From: an uncultured Synergistales bacterium
Lineage (GTDB): Bacteria; Synergistota; Synergistia; Synergistales; Aminobacteriaceae
Length of the DNA stretch: 62,684 nucleotides
Assembly (NCBI GenBank): GCA_905233455.1
Contig: CAJOES010000002.1
Location: 1-62,684 of the forward strand
Direction of reading: 5' to 3'
Part shown: in pieces, positions 50,635 through 58,613 of the stretch
Numbering within the stretch: position 1 is the first letter of the stretch
How the letters are laid out: each line of letters opens with the position of its first letter
The notes under the pieces: generated by a model
Told to the model about the DNA's origin: nothing
Seen by the model: the letters and a program-made list of their open reading frames with translations, nothing else
The model's database searches: none
Translations under genes and position numbers: made by a program

Positions 50635-51576
50635 ATGTACGATAGTTTTTCGGCAGCTCTGAGAGTTGTTGTGCCTATGGTGATTCTTATGGCTGCCGGG
50701 TATCTCGTCCGTGTCGGCGGGACTATAACCCGTAAGGCGATGAGGGATTACGACAAGGTGATATTCCGGCTGTTCATGCCCGTAATGCTATTCAAGAATA
50801 TCTACGAAATAGATTTGTCGCAGGGGATTGCATGGCGGGATATGATTTTTGCTTCCGTGTGCCTGCTTGTGATATTTGCTTTTGCACTGAAGATTCCGAG
50901 AATGCTCACGAATGACGGCAAGAAATATTCTGTTATCGGTCAGGCAGTCCTGCGGTGCAACTATATACTGTTCGGCGTGGCTGTGTCTGAAGCACTTTAC
51001 GGCGAGGGGAATTCCGGTGCTGTAGTTATGCTGGGAGTTCTGGTTATCCCCGCGATAAATATTCTGTCGCCTGTAATCATTGAGGCTGGGACTTCCGGGC
51101 ATTCAAGCGCGGGAAAGCTATTCGCTGCAGTACTGAAGAACCCGATGATAATCGGCGCGCTGTTAGGGCTTGCGTTTAAGGCGTTGGGTGTGAATATTCC
51201 TCCGCTGATATGGCAGGTCATCAGGAGCATATCGAATTCAACTACAACAATCAGCTTCATATCTTTGGGCGTAGGTCTTGACATGGCGAGCGCGGTATCG
51301 GACAGAAAATTACTGCTCTGGGGAATATTCCTGCGAATGTGCATTATCCCGCTGGTGTTTATGCCGCTGTCAGTTCTTGCCGGTTTCAGGGGCGGAAGTC
51401 TCTGCGCAATGATGGTAGTGTTTGCCGCGCCGACTGCCGTAGCGTCATATCCTATGGCTGTAGCTATGGGGGCTGACGGGGACTTGGCCGGGCAGCTTGT
51501 GTGCATGACTACTTTGCTTTCAGTGATAACTATATTTCTGTGGACGTTCGTGCTAAGGAGCATGGGTTTGCTGTAA
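50635..51576 (+). CDS. AEC family carrier (auxin efflux carrier/malate permease type)
   Basis: 313 residues with about 10 membrane segments. The N-terminal PMVILMAAGYLVRVGGTITRKAMRDYDK and MLFKNI regions and the second-half GVGLDMASAVSD are typical of AEC carriers. In fermentative bacteria the gene is often next to malic enzyme and moves malate. It starts 3 bases after the malic enzyme stop, which supports a dicarboxylate substrate. Confidence 0.85.
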   Translation: MYDSFSAALRVVVPMVILMAAGYLVRVGGTITRKAMRDYDKVIFRLFMPVMLFKNIYEIDLSQGIAWRDMIFASVCLLVIFAFALKIPRMLTNDGKKYSVIGQAVLRCNYILFGVAVSEALYGEGNSGAVVMLGVLVIPAINILSPVIIEAGTSGHSSAGKLFAAVLKNPMIIGALLGLAFKALGVNIPPLIWQVIRSISNSTTTISFISLGVGLDMASAVSDRKLLLWGIFLRMCIIPLVFMPLSVLAGFRGGSLCAMMVVFAAPTAVASYPMAVAMGADGDLAGQLVCMTTLLSVITIFLWTFVLRSMGLL

Positions 51577-51577
51577 A

Positions 51578-51616
51578 AAATCTCCCCGCTGAACATACCA
51601 ACGGGGATTTAGTATT
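51578..51616. terminator. Bidirectional terminator between the AEC carrier and DtxR genes
   Basis: Arms AAATCTCCCCG and CGGGGATTT (51578-51588 with 51601-51609) with a two-base bulge. The minus strand continues as AGATTTTTTAC; the plus strand has a weaker T-rich tail. Confidence 0.75.
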
Positions 51617-52288
51617 TTATGATCTTGAAGGCTGCTGTATCCATATTGTAGCGGCTTCGTTCAATGGCAGTTCGTGAATATTCTTTCCGGCTCTGCATGT
51701 GTATATATTTTCTTCGGAACGTTCCAGCAGTGCAACTTCAGCACCGGCAACGAGTCCCATATCGGCAATCTTCTTCCGCAGCGGCTCATCGGCAGTAATG
51801 CGCAGTATCACGCCCTCAGATCCTGCAGCGCACAGTGTCAGGGGCACAGGCACAAGCAGTATGGGCTTCTCTATAGCGAGGAATGCCTCATCAACCCACG
51901 GCTGATGCTCGGCTCTGGCCTTCCGGAAAAATTCAAGCAGTGCATAAAGCCTTTCCTCTGTAAGTTCGTCCACGTAATGCTCCATTGAACACGCCATATC
52001 CGACGAGTGATCCCGGTCAAGCCCTAAAAGCTCATGGAAGAATGCCCTGAATCCCTCGTGCCTGCGGAAGACGGTCATACCCTTCTGCCGTCCTGCGTCA
52101 GTAAGATGCAGAGTACCGTAGCGTTCATGTTTGACCTGCTCAAGCTCTACCAGTTTCTGAATTGTTGCCGTAACTGTGCCTTTAGTTATCTTCAGGCGGT
52201 CGGCCAAGTCCGTAACGGTAACTTCGCGTCCGGTGCTCTCAAGCAGGAATAATTCTTCAAGATAGTCTTCAATTCTTGGGGTAAGCAT
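51617..52288 (-). CDS. DtxR/MntR family metal-dependent regulator with FeoA domain
   Basis: 223 residues. The N-terminal winged helix (MLTPRIEDYLEELFLLE, TVTDLADRLKITKGTVTATIQKL) is followed by the metal-binding dimerisation domain (HEGFRAFFHELLGLD, SMEHYVDELTEERL) and a C-terminal SH3-like FeoA domain (about 150-220, KIADMGLVAGAEVALLE). It senses Fe2+ or Mn2+ and represses uptake genes. Start ATG 52288 lies 9 bases after GAGGTG; the GTG at 52300 overlaps that site. An iron uptake operon lies about 1 kb upstream on the same strand and is the natural target. Confidence 0.9.
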   Translation of the reverse strand: MLTPRIEDYLEELFLLESTGREVTVTDLADRLKITKGTVTATIQKLVELEQVKHERYGTLHLTDAGRQKGMTVFRRHEGFRAFFHELLGLDRDHSSDMACSMEHYVDELTEERLYALLEFFRKARAEHQPWVDEAFLAIEKPILLVPVPLTLCAAGSEGVILRITADEPLRKKIADMGLVAGAEVALLERSEENIYTCRAGKNIHELPLNEAATIWIQQPSRS

Positions 52289-52335
52289 AAAATCAATCAC
52301 CTCAATAATAATATACCAGTATTGCGGCGGTGCGG

Positions 52336-52593
52336 CTAGTCAGCATATGGATCGTAGTATTCAAGCTCGCTGTAGACCTCGTCAGGCTCTCTTGGGATGA
52401 GCTTTGCCGGTTTCATCTTGCTGAACTTGAATCGGAATCCCTGTTTTGCGAGTTCCCGAATGCTATTGTGGAAGTATTCCGTAACCTCTTCATCGCTCAT
52501 GCCCTGTAATTTTTCGTCAATTCTACGGCGAATTTCATGAACCTCAGCCTCGATCGGATCCATCTCCTGCATCTCCAGTTCTGAGTCTGTCAT
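52336..52593 (-). CDS. Small acidic/basic protein flanking a PIN gene, paralogue B
   Basis: 85 residues, starting MTDSELEMQEMDPIEAEVHEIRRRI, with AAGGAGGTG 9 bases before the ATG at 52593. It shares MDPIEAEVxxIRxxI and an F/IKxSKxxPxK segment with the 67-residue protein at 53081-53284. It overlaps the PIN-domain gene by about 50 bases. Its place next to a PIN protein suggests an antitoxin or partner role, but no DNA-binding fold is recognisable. Confidence 0.65.
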   Translation of the reverse strand: MTDSELEMQEMDPIEAEVHEIRRRIDEKLQGMSDEEVTEYFHNSIRELAKQGFRFKFSKMKPAKLIPREPDEVYSELEYYDPYAD

Positions 52594-53062
52594 ACTCAAA
52601 CACCTCCTTTGCTGTCCAGAAATTTATACCGGGTAAATTCTGTGTATCGTTTACCAGAGGTATAAGTTTCTTGGTCTTGTCCCTGTTGATATGATGAAAA
52701 TTATACGACACAATAGCATTAAGTTTATACAGTGAAGCAACTGCAATATGTCTGCTGTCCATAACTTGAGAATGCGGAATTATTCCTATCTCTCTGTATT
52801 TTCTTGCAAGAGACTCTGCAGCCTTATTTCCGTTAAGCACGATAATGCTATTAGCAGTGATGAGGTTCAGCATGTTAGTTCGTTTTGGTTCTGGCGCATC
52901 TTCTATTTCTTCAGTAACGTAGTCTGAAGTATATCCCGCGAACTGACCTGCCTTTAGTGCCTCAAAGAGACGTACAACGTCATCATGTCCTTTGCGGTCA
53001 TCATAATAATAGTTGAATGTTGTAGTCTCCAAATACAGCCTTAACCTGAAATCTTCCAGCAT
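52544..53062 (-). CDS. PIN-domain protein (VapC-like nuclease family)
   Basis: 172 residues. The N-terminus RLRLYLETTTFNYYYDDR is the YLET variant of the PIN start, with Glu at the position usually held by Asp. Further acidic positions are in YVTEEIEDA and VMDSRHIAVAS, and VSYNFHHIN holds the place of the last motif. PIN proteins cut RNA and are common toxins. The gene lies between two small related genes and overlaps the downstream one, in the manner of a toxin-antitoxin unit. Confidence 0.75.
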   Translation of the reverse strand: MLEDFRLRLYLETTTFNYYYDDRKGHDDVVRLFEALKAGQFAGYTSDYVTEEIEDAPEPKRTNMLNLITANSIIVLNGNKAAESLARKYREIGIIPHSQVMDSRHIAVASLYKLNAIVSYNFHHINRDKTKKLIPLVNDTQNLPGINFWTAKEVFEYDRLRTGDAGDGSDRG

Positions 53063-53080
53063 AATTTTTACCCTCCATAA

Positions 53081-53284
53081 CTAATACTGCTCCTGCTCCG
53101 GCGGACGCTTATGGGGCTTTACGGGCTGAAGTTTGCTTATCTTGATGTTGTACTGCTTGATGATAGGGGCAGTACGGCGTATCAGATAGTCCCTGCGCTC
53201 TTCACGGGTCATGTCCTTAGTCTCCTGCCATATCTGCTGGCGTATTGCGTCTACCTCAGCTTCAATCGGATCCATATCAATCAA
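53081..53284 (-). CDS. Small protein flanking a PIN gene, paralogue A
   Basis: 67 residues, MIDMDPIEAEVDAIRQQI, then a helical middle and a C-terminal tail HKRPPEQEQY. AAGGAGG stands 10 bases before the TTG start; an ATG nine bases later is a possible alternative. It is related to the protein at 52336-52593, so two paralogues bracket the PIN gene. A likely antitoxin of the module, judged by order (antitoxin first) and size. Confidence 0.6.
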   Translation of the reverse strand: MIDMDPIEAEVDAIRQQIWQETKDMTREERRDYLIRRTAPIIKQYNIKISKLQPVKPHKRPPEQEQY

Positions 53285-53330
53285 CCTTTATCATCCTCCT
53301 TACTTTTCTTTGAATTCTGATAGTATGTTC

Positions 53331-53399
53331 CTATTGTTCCGGGTATTCCTCGTAAAGTTTAAGATAATCCTGCGGTTTCAGGATAACTTCAGATTTCAT
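53331..53399 (-). CDS. Tiny ORF, 22 residues
   Basis: Reads MKSEVILKPQDYLKLYEEYP and two further residues before TAG. It starts 5 bases after the iron ABC ATPase stop, with AAAGGAG suitably upstream. It could be a short peptide or the remnant of another small gene from the PIN module. Unrecognised. Confidence 0.35.
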   Translation of the reverse strand: MKSEVILKPQDYLKLYEEYPEQ

Positions 53400-53403
53400 T
53401 TTG

Positions 53404-54114
53404 TCATTCTCCTTTGCCTTTCAGCTTCAGTGCCTCCCCGAAAGTAGCCGACTGGTCAATATCACCTACAACCTTTCCGTGCTCCAAGATAATCTTTCTC
53501 TGCGCAACGTCCCCGACTTCAGGATCATGCGTAACTATGATTATCGTAACTCCCTCGTCATGAAGCCTCCGGAAAATATCAACTACGATTCCTTCATTTT
53601 CCTCATCGAGGTTACCTGTAGGTTCATCGCCTAAAAGTATCTGCGGTGAATTGATGAGCGCGCGCGCAATACACACCCTCTGCTGTTCCCCGCCGGAAAG
53701 CTGCGCCGGAAGATGCCGTGCCCTGTCAGCAAGCCCGACTTTAGCTAGTGCCTCCATAGCTTCTTCCTCGTCCGGCATACTGTGATAGTACTGCGCAACC
53801 ATAACATTCTCGACTGCGGTCAAATAGCTGATGAGGTGAAACTGCTGAAAGATCAACCCAATCTTGTCGCGCCTGATTCGTGTCAGACTCCCGGCATTCT
53901 CCCTGCTGATGTCAACACCGTCAAGAATCACGCTTCCTGTTGACGGAGTGTCCATACAGCCAATAATATTTATCATTGTCGTTTTGCCCGAACCTGACGG
54001 ACCCATGATTGACAGCCAGTCTCCAGCATTGACGCTGAGGTTTATATCAGCAAGCGCCTTCAAGTTTCCGTAAATCTTTGATACGTTCTTTAGCTCCAAA
54101 ATTTTTGATGACAT
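53404..54114 (-). CDS. ABC transporter ATPase of the iron operon
   Basis: 236 residues with Walker A GPSGSGKTTM, Q-loop FQQFHLI, signature LSGGEQQR, Walker [12 protein letters not shown] and the switch His in VTHDPEVGD. MacB/LolD type. It serves the two FtsX-like permeases just upstream, as is usual in operons with FTR1 and P19. Iron handling is inferred from the cluster. Confidence 0.9.
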   Translation of the reverse strand: MSSKILELKNVSKIYGNLKALADINLSVNAGDWLSIMGPSGSGKTTMINIIGCMDTPSTGSVILDGVDISRENAGSLTRIRRDKIGLIFQQFHLISYLTAVENVMVAQYYHSMPDEEEAMEALAKVGLADRARHLPAQLSGGEQQRVCIARALINSPQILLGDEPTGNLDEENEGIVVDIFRRLHDEGVTIIIVTHDPEVGDVAQRKIILEHGKVVGDIDQSATFGEALKLKGKGE

Positions 54115-54117
54115 TCT

Positions 54118-55341
54118 TTACTCTCCCTTCAGGACTATCGCAGGGTGTATATCCATTACCTTGCGCACTGGTATTATTGATGCTAGTACTGTTATTGTGA
54201 TGAATACGGCTATGGTTACGGGGATTAATGCCCACTGGAAGTTTATCGCCCTCCCGAATACATTAAGGCTGACCCTTTGCGCGAACTCAAAGCCCAAGAA
54301 CACTCCCAAAGCCCCGCCGATGAATCCCAGCAGCACGCCTTCGCCGAGCAGCTCTCCCATCACTAATTTGCTCTCCGCTCCAAGTGCCTTCTTGAGTGCT
54401 ATCTCCCTGCGTCTTTCTGCAACCATAGCCATCATTGTCGTGTATACCGAAATCATAGTTATGATGAGCACAACCACAGTAACCAGCAAGACCAACGCCT
54501 GAAGTTTGCCCAGCACTATATCCTGAGACTGCGTGAGCCTCCTCACTGCACGCGGCTGCAAGGCCGGTATGTCCCGTTCAATCCTTGAGGACAGCGCGGA
54601 AAGTTCTGCGGCATCTGCTACAACACTGCATTCAACAACGTCTGCCCTGAAAGTGTCCCCGATAAGATCATCAAGCATATCTATATCAGCAAATATGAAT
54701 CCTTCCTCCGCTCCCCCGGTCGTAACGATTCCCTTCACTGAAAGTTTCATGCTGAAATTCTGTGCGCCTAAATCGCGTTTCTGGTTCTCCTCTGCCGATA
54801 AGTCCTGCCGTGATGCTTCTGCCATCTGTCCGTACCTGACTCCCTGAACCGTGAATGTGTCGCCTATATTGATATTCAGAGTCTGGGCTATCTCATGCCC
54901 TACCATTACGCTTGATGTGTCCTCAGCATTTCCCCAGCTTCCTTCAATGTACCAAAACGGGCTGTTCTTCTCTGCCTGTGCTAAGTCAGTGCCGGCAATA
55001 ATATACGGCTGTTCATTGATTTTAACTGTCTGGTATCTGTAAGGAGCCATGCCCACAATCTTTTCTGTTCCGATAAGCCCGCGCAGATCGTCAAGAACTT
55101 CACGCGTAATCTTTGCGTCCCCTCTCGGCAGTACTATAAGGTTTGCACCGTAAGACCTGAATTCACGCCCTAACTGTGCAGGAATGTCATAATATATCGT
55201 AACCAGCCCTGATAGTATCGTTGCACCGATCGCTATAGCCAGAACCGCAATAATCAGGCGCGAGGCTCTCCGGATCAGCGAGCTTGATACCATCTTCAGA
55301 TACATGCGCCGTCTGCTGCCGTTTCGTGTTCTATTTTCCAT
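54118..55341 (-). CDS. FtsX-like ABC permease of the iron operon, second
   Basis: 407 residues with one N-terminal helix, a periplasmic MacB-type core domain (about 60-270) and three C-terminal helices with MMAMVAERRREIALKKALGAES. It pairs with the permease at 55331-56599, whose stop overlaps its start. Found with FTR1/P19 systems, where the pair may move an iron-linked substrate or thiol. Confidence 0.88.
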   Translation of the reverse strand: MENRTRNGSRRRMYLKMVSSSLIRRASRLIIAVLAIAIGATILSGLVTIYYDIPAQLGREFRSYGANLIVLPRGDAKITREVLDDLRGLIGTEKIVGMAPYRYQTVKINEQPYIIAGTDLAQAEKNSPFWYIEGSWGNAEDTSSVMVGHEIAQTLNINIGDTFTVQGVRYGQMAEASRQDLSAEENQKRDLGAQNFSMKLSVKGIVTTGGAEEGFIFADIDMLDDLIGDTFRADVVECSVVADAAELSALSSRIERDIPALQPRAVRRLTQSQDIVLGKLQALVLLVTVVVLIITMISVYTTMMAMVAERRREIALKKALGAESKLVMGELLGEGVLLGFIGGALGVFLGFEFAQRVSLNVFGRAINFQWALIPVTIAVFITITVLASIIPVRKVMDIHPAIVLKGE

Positions 55342-56599
55342 GAAGCACCTCCGTAGGTTTCAGTGCCATCAAGTAGCGTATTGCAGGAATGCTCCCCGCC
55401 AAAGTAACGAGGAACAGAATCACAGCAACAATCAGTATCACCATCCGCGCAATCTCGATATATGAGCCGAATACTGTCTGCCCGATGATCTGTGCGAAGC
55501 CTATACCCAGGAAATAGCCGAGTATCCCGCCGATAAGCCCCGTCATCATCACTTCAACGAGAACTAAAGCCGCTATCTGCCAGTTATACGCTCCAAGTGC
55601 CTTGAGCAGTCCAAGTTCCTGACTCCTTTCTATAACGCTTGCAGTTATCAGGTTGGAGATTGCAAGGGCAGAACCGATTGAACTTAGTATCGTAATCAGA
55701 ATCATTAGCAGTGTCGTTTTGTTGAGTATCGTACCTTCGGATTCTGCAACCTGCCGTACAGGCTTGGCCACTCCGTCCCGTATAACTTCCTGAATCTGAT
55801 GACATATCGCGCTGACATATGCTGTGCAGTACCATGTTTCATACTCGTCCGGCGAGAGGCTTCTAGGGTCTTGGGCAGCCTTCCGTGCAAGGTCATTATC
55901 CGGTGTCGTGAGTGCAGATACTTCTATGCTTGAGACTTTGCCGGGAAGATTCGTCAATTCCTGGACTGCCGGTAACGTCATCAGGATTTTTCCGTCTGCC
56001 TGCCCACCGTCGTTGTAGATGCCCTTAACCCTGAAAGTTTTTCCGTTGAGCACAATATCATCACCGGCATGAATATTATTCTGCGATGCCAGCAAATGCC
56101 CTATCATCACGGCGTTATTGTCGTCCTCCGTAAGCCATTCGCCGGAAATCTCCCACCATGTGCGCAGGGACTTCAAGCCCGTGTGCAGGTCTTCACCCGT
56201 AGAGAGCACAGCATGTTTCTCCGGCCAGGTTCCGACAACAGAAACATCACCGACACCTTCAAGCCTTGCAGTGCCGTCAAGCATGGGTGCAAAGTCCAGA
56301 ATGTTGAAGCCCCAGAATATGCTCTTGAGCTTCAGTATGTCTTCCTCATGCAGGAACTTGTCATTCACTCCCTGCCCTTCAGTCAGGCCGTAAAGATCTC
56401 CCATCAGTGCCGCGTCCTTGTGCCTTACGGTGATATTTGCGCCGTAAACTTTCAGCTCGCGGTTGACCTTGTCGCCAACACCTAACATTACGTTCATCAT
56501 TGCAGTAGAAAGAGATACGCCTAATATTACGGTGAAGGCAATCATAAACATCTTGCCTTTCTGGCGTATCAGAGTCTTTGTTATCATGCGCCAAAACAT
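55331..56599 (-). CDS. FtsX-like ABC permease of the iron operon, first
   Basis: 422 residues with an N-terminal helix (MFMIAFTVILGVSLSTAMM), a periplasmic domain with a YCTAYVSAICHQ Cys-containing segment, and C-terminal helices with ASVIERSQELGLLKALGAYNW. It overlaps the second permease by 11 bases and follows the DUF2318 gene after 5 bases. Confidence 0.88.
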   Translation of the reverse strand: MFWRMITKTLIRQKGKMFMIAFTVILGVSLSTAMMNVMLGVGDKVNRELKVYGANITVRHKDAALMGDLYGLTEGQGVNDKFLHEEDILKLKSIFWGFNILDFAPMLDGTARLEGVGDVSVVGTWPEKHAVLSTGEDLHTGLKSLRTWWEISGEWLTEDDNNAVMIGHLLASQNNIHAGDDIVLNGKTFRVKGIYNDGGQADGKILMTLPAVQELTNLPGKVSSIEVSALTTPDNDLARKAAQDPRSLSPDEYETWYCTAYVSAICHQIQEVIRDGVAKPVRQVAESEGTILNKTTLLMILITILSSIGSALAISNLITASVIERSQELGLLKALGAYNWQIAALVLVEVMMTGLIGGILGYFLGIGFAQIIGQTVFGSYIEIARMVILIVAVILFLVTLAGSIPAIRYLMALKPTEVLHGK

Positions 56600-56604
56600 T
56601 TTTT

Positions 56605-57864
56605 CTATTTGAACCTCTTTTCGTGCTGTTCCAGTTCTTTAACGTCTATATATATCTTTCCGCCGTGAATCTCATACGCAAACGGCACAGGATTGCACCC
56701 GCCCTTGAAGCCTATAGTATTTTTGTTCATGACGACATCACACCGCCTGCATACGACTTCATCGTCCCCGCGTTCATAGTAGCCGGCAATCCCGCATATA
56801 TCGCAAGCGTCAAGGCCGACTCCGTATGCTGAACCTGCAGGTTTCTTCACGATGAGGAATCTGACATCATATTTGCCGGGAGTAACATACGAGAATTTAT
56901 GCAGGTGTCCGTCCGAAACTTTATCGAGCGCAATAGAAATTATGCCGTCGTTCATGTCGTAAGGTTCGGGCTGAATCTCTGCGGGGGGTTTAGTGTCGTA
57001 ATAGTGCAGAACTATCACGATGAATACCGCCATTGCTCCCCATACAGCAAGACTCCATGACCAGCGTCGGCAGTCCCGCAGTCTTGCCTTCTCCTTGCGC
57101 AGTAATGCCCTGTTGGGGAACGTGCCTTCGGGGTGTCTGTGAGTGAATATGACGAATGCCAGCATACACAGGCCAAGACCCAGCTGTCCGAACGTAAAAG
57201 CATTGGGGTTAGCTCCGCGCCAGATCATCACGTCAAATACGGTTATCCCGAACAGTGCATCACGCGTGGCTATGACCCGGAGTCTTTGCAGTGCCGCAAC
57301 AGCTCCTGCAAGGTACTCAAGCGCAAATATCCCTGCAGACAGGAACAGGAATATATATTTCTCGCGTTCCGACCTCAAAGCCCCGTGAACCTCATACGCG
57401 CTCAATGCCAGCAGTAAGCACACAATCAGGCCAAGCGTGAACCCTAAAGCCCGGAGCAGTGCATTAGTGCTTATCCCTGCCTCACCGAAATATACGAACT
57501 CCCGCGTGTACTGTATGACAGGCGGAACGAGGTACATCAATGAGGCGACAATAAGAGCACACAGAACGAGAATATTCACGGTGCGCGCAAAGTTATTCCG
57601 GATCAAGGCAGAAAGGATTATGCACAGCAATGAAGCTGCTGCAATGCACGCAATAGTTACGACCAGCTTTCGGTTGAAGGCCATCAATAACAGGTTCATT
57701 CCTTTCGGGTCATACATGCGGACACCGAAGACGCTGAAACCTGCAATAATCCCTATGAGCGTAAAAATCATGGTGAACTTTCTGCGGGAAAAACTGAAGA
57801 TTATTCCCAGCATTAATGAGAACGCCGCTAAATGATCAGTAACAGCAACCAGATATTTAAGAAT
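56605..57864 (-). CDS. DUF2318 membrane protein of the iron operon (probable ATT start)
   Basis: About 419 residues. Membrane helices cover roughly the first 290 residues. The C-terminal periplasmic domain holds the paired-cysteine motifs CDICGIAGYYERGDDEVVCRRCDVV and KGGCNPVPF of DUF2318, which are thought to bind metal or heme. The first ATG (57813) has no ribosome binding site. The same frame stays open upstream as KYLVAVTDHLAAFSL to an ATT at 57864, which has GGAGGG 7 bases in front. I therefore take ATT as start; a base change in an ATG is the alternative. Typical partner of FTR1 and P19. Confidence 0.82.
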   Translation of the reverse strand: MLKYLVAVTDHLAAFSLMLGIIFSFSRRKFTMIFTLIGIIAGFSVFGVRMYDPKGMNLLLMAFNRKLVVTIACIAAASLLCIILSALIRNNFARTVNILVLCALIVASLMYLVPPVIQYTREFVYFGEAGISTNALLRALGFTLGLIVCLLLALSAYEVHGALRSEREKYIFLFLSAGIFALEYLAGAVAALQRLRVIATRDALFGITVFDVMIWRGANPNAFTFGQLGLGLCMLAFVIFTHRHPEGTFPNRALLRKEKARLRDCRRWSWSLAVWGAMAVFIVIVLHYYDTKPPAEIQPEPYDMNDGIISIALDKVSDGHLHKFSYVTPGKYDVRFLIVKKPAGSAYGVGLDACDICGIAGYYERGDDEVVCRRCDVVMNKNTIGFKGGCNPVPFAYEIHGGKIYIDVKELEQHEKRFK

Positions 57865-57881
57865 TTTCTATCCCTCCAATA

Positions 57882-57922
57882 CAAAAACGGAAGACTCGCA
57901 TTAAAGCAAAGCCTCCCGTAAA
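57882..57922 (-). terminator. Imperfect hairpin with T5 after the P19 gene
   Basis: On the minus strand CGGGAGGCTTTGC and GCGAGTCTTCCG can pair with mismatches, followed by TTTTTG. It probably gives partial termination, with higher P19 than membrane-protein expression. Confidence 0.45.
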
Positions 57923-57948
57923 AATTTTTCCGTTTATCCGGGCGTGTA

Positions 57949-58542
57949 TTAATCGCTTAACTGCTCCGCCGTGTAATCCCAGTTGAACTCTACAGTGTGA
58001 GTCTTGAAGAACTCTTTTGCACCTTCCTTAGCGGGCACGCCGGTCTCGTCGTCGATATGAAGCAGGTAATCAGTCGGAGGCTCAATGATGAAGCGCAGTT
58101 TGTACTTTCCCACAGGAAGCCCCTTCGCGATGTTTGCTCCGTAGTGAGGGCCGTCATCAGCATTCATGGGCATGAATGATCCGTCCATTACTACTGTCTT
58201 TCCGTCCATCTTGAGTATCTCGTACTTCACTGTGAGATATGCCGGCCAGATGTCGTCGCCGTTGCCGAAGCCGTATGCGATTGCGTACATGGGCTGAAGG
58301 TGAATGTCTGCCTCAAGGTGCATGTCGGAATCTTCCTTTGAGGGGTTCTTGCCTGCCGGGTACATGTCGACTGCCTGGAAGTATACTGCCGCAACATTGT
58401 ACGGGCCTACCTGCTGTTCCTCGCCGATGGGGATCTCCTCAAATCCTGCCTCGCCGGGCTTCATTGACGTGGGCGCGGGGACTGCAAACGCCATGCCTGC
58501 CGCTAATGCGAGTATCATTACTGCTAATAACAACTTCTTCAT
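57949..58542 (-). CDS. P19/Tp34-type periplasmic iron-binding protein
   Basis: 197 residues with a signal peptide (cut near AFA-VPA). The fold is the beta-sandwich of Campylobacter P19 and E. coli FetP. Metal-binding positions are visible in VYFQAVDM, HLEADIHLQP and DDGPHYGANI. It delivers iron to FTR1. AGGAGG lies before the ATG. It is set off from FTR1 by a perfect palindromic hairpin and followed by a weak terminator. Confidence 0.92.
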   Translation of the reverse strand: MKKLLLAVMILALAAGMAFAVPAPTSMKPGEAGFEEIPIGEEQQVGPYNVAAVYFQAVDMYPAGKNPSKEDSDMHLEADIHLQPMYAIAYGFGNGDDIWPAYLTVKYEILKMDGKTVVMDGSFMPMNADDGPHYGANIAKGLPVGKYKLRFIIEPPTDYLLHIDDETGVPAKEGAKEFFKTHTVEFNWDYTAEQLSD

Positions 58543-58586
58543 GATAAAACCTCCTGAAAATTAATTTTGCAATTCTTCTATAAACT

Positions 58587-58605
58587 CCTCATGAATATCA
58601 TGAGG
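58587..58605. promoter_or_regulatory. Perfect hairpin between FTR1 and P19 genes
   Basis: CCTCATGA-ATA-TCATGAGG, 8-bp stem with 3-base loop and no T tail. It may stabilise or mark processing of the P19 mRNA, or be an operator. Confidence 0.5.
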
Positions 58606-58613
58606 CATTTACA

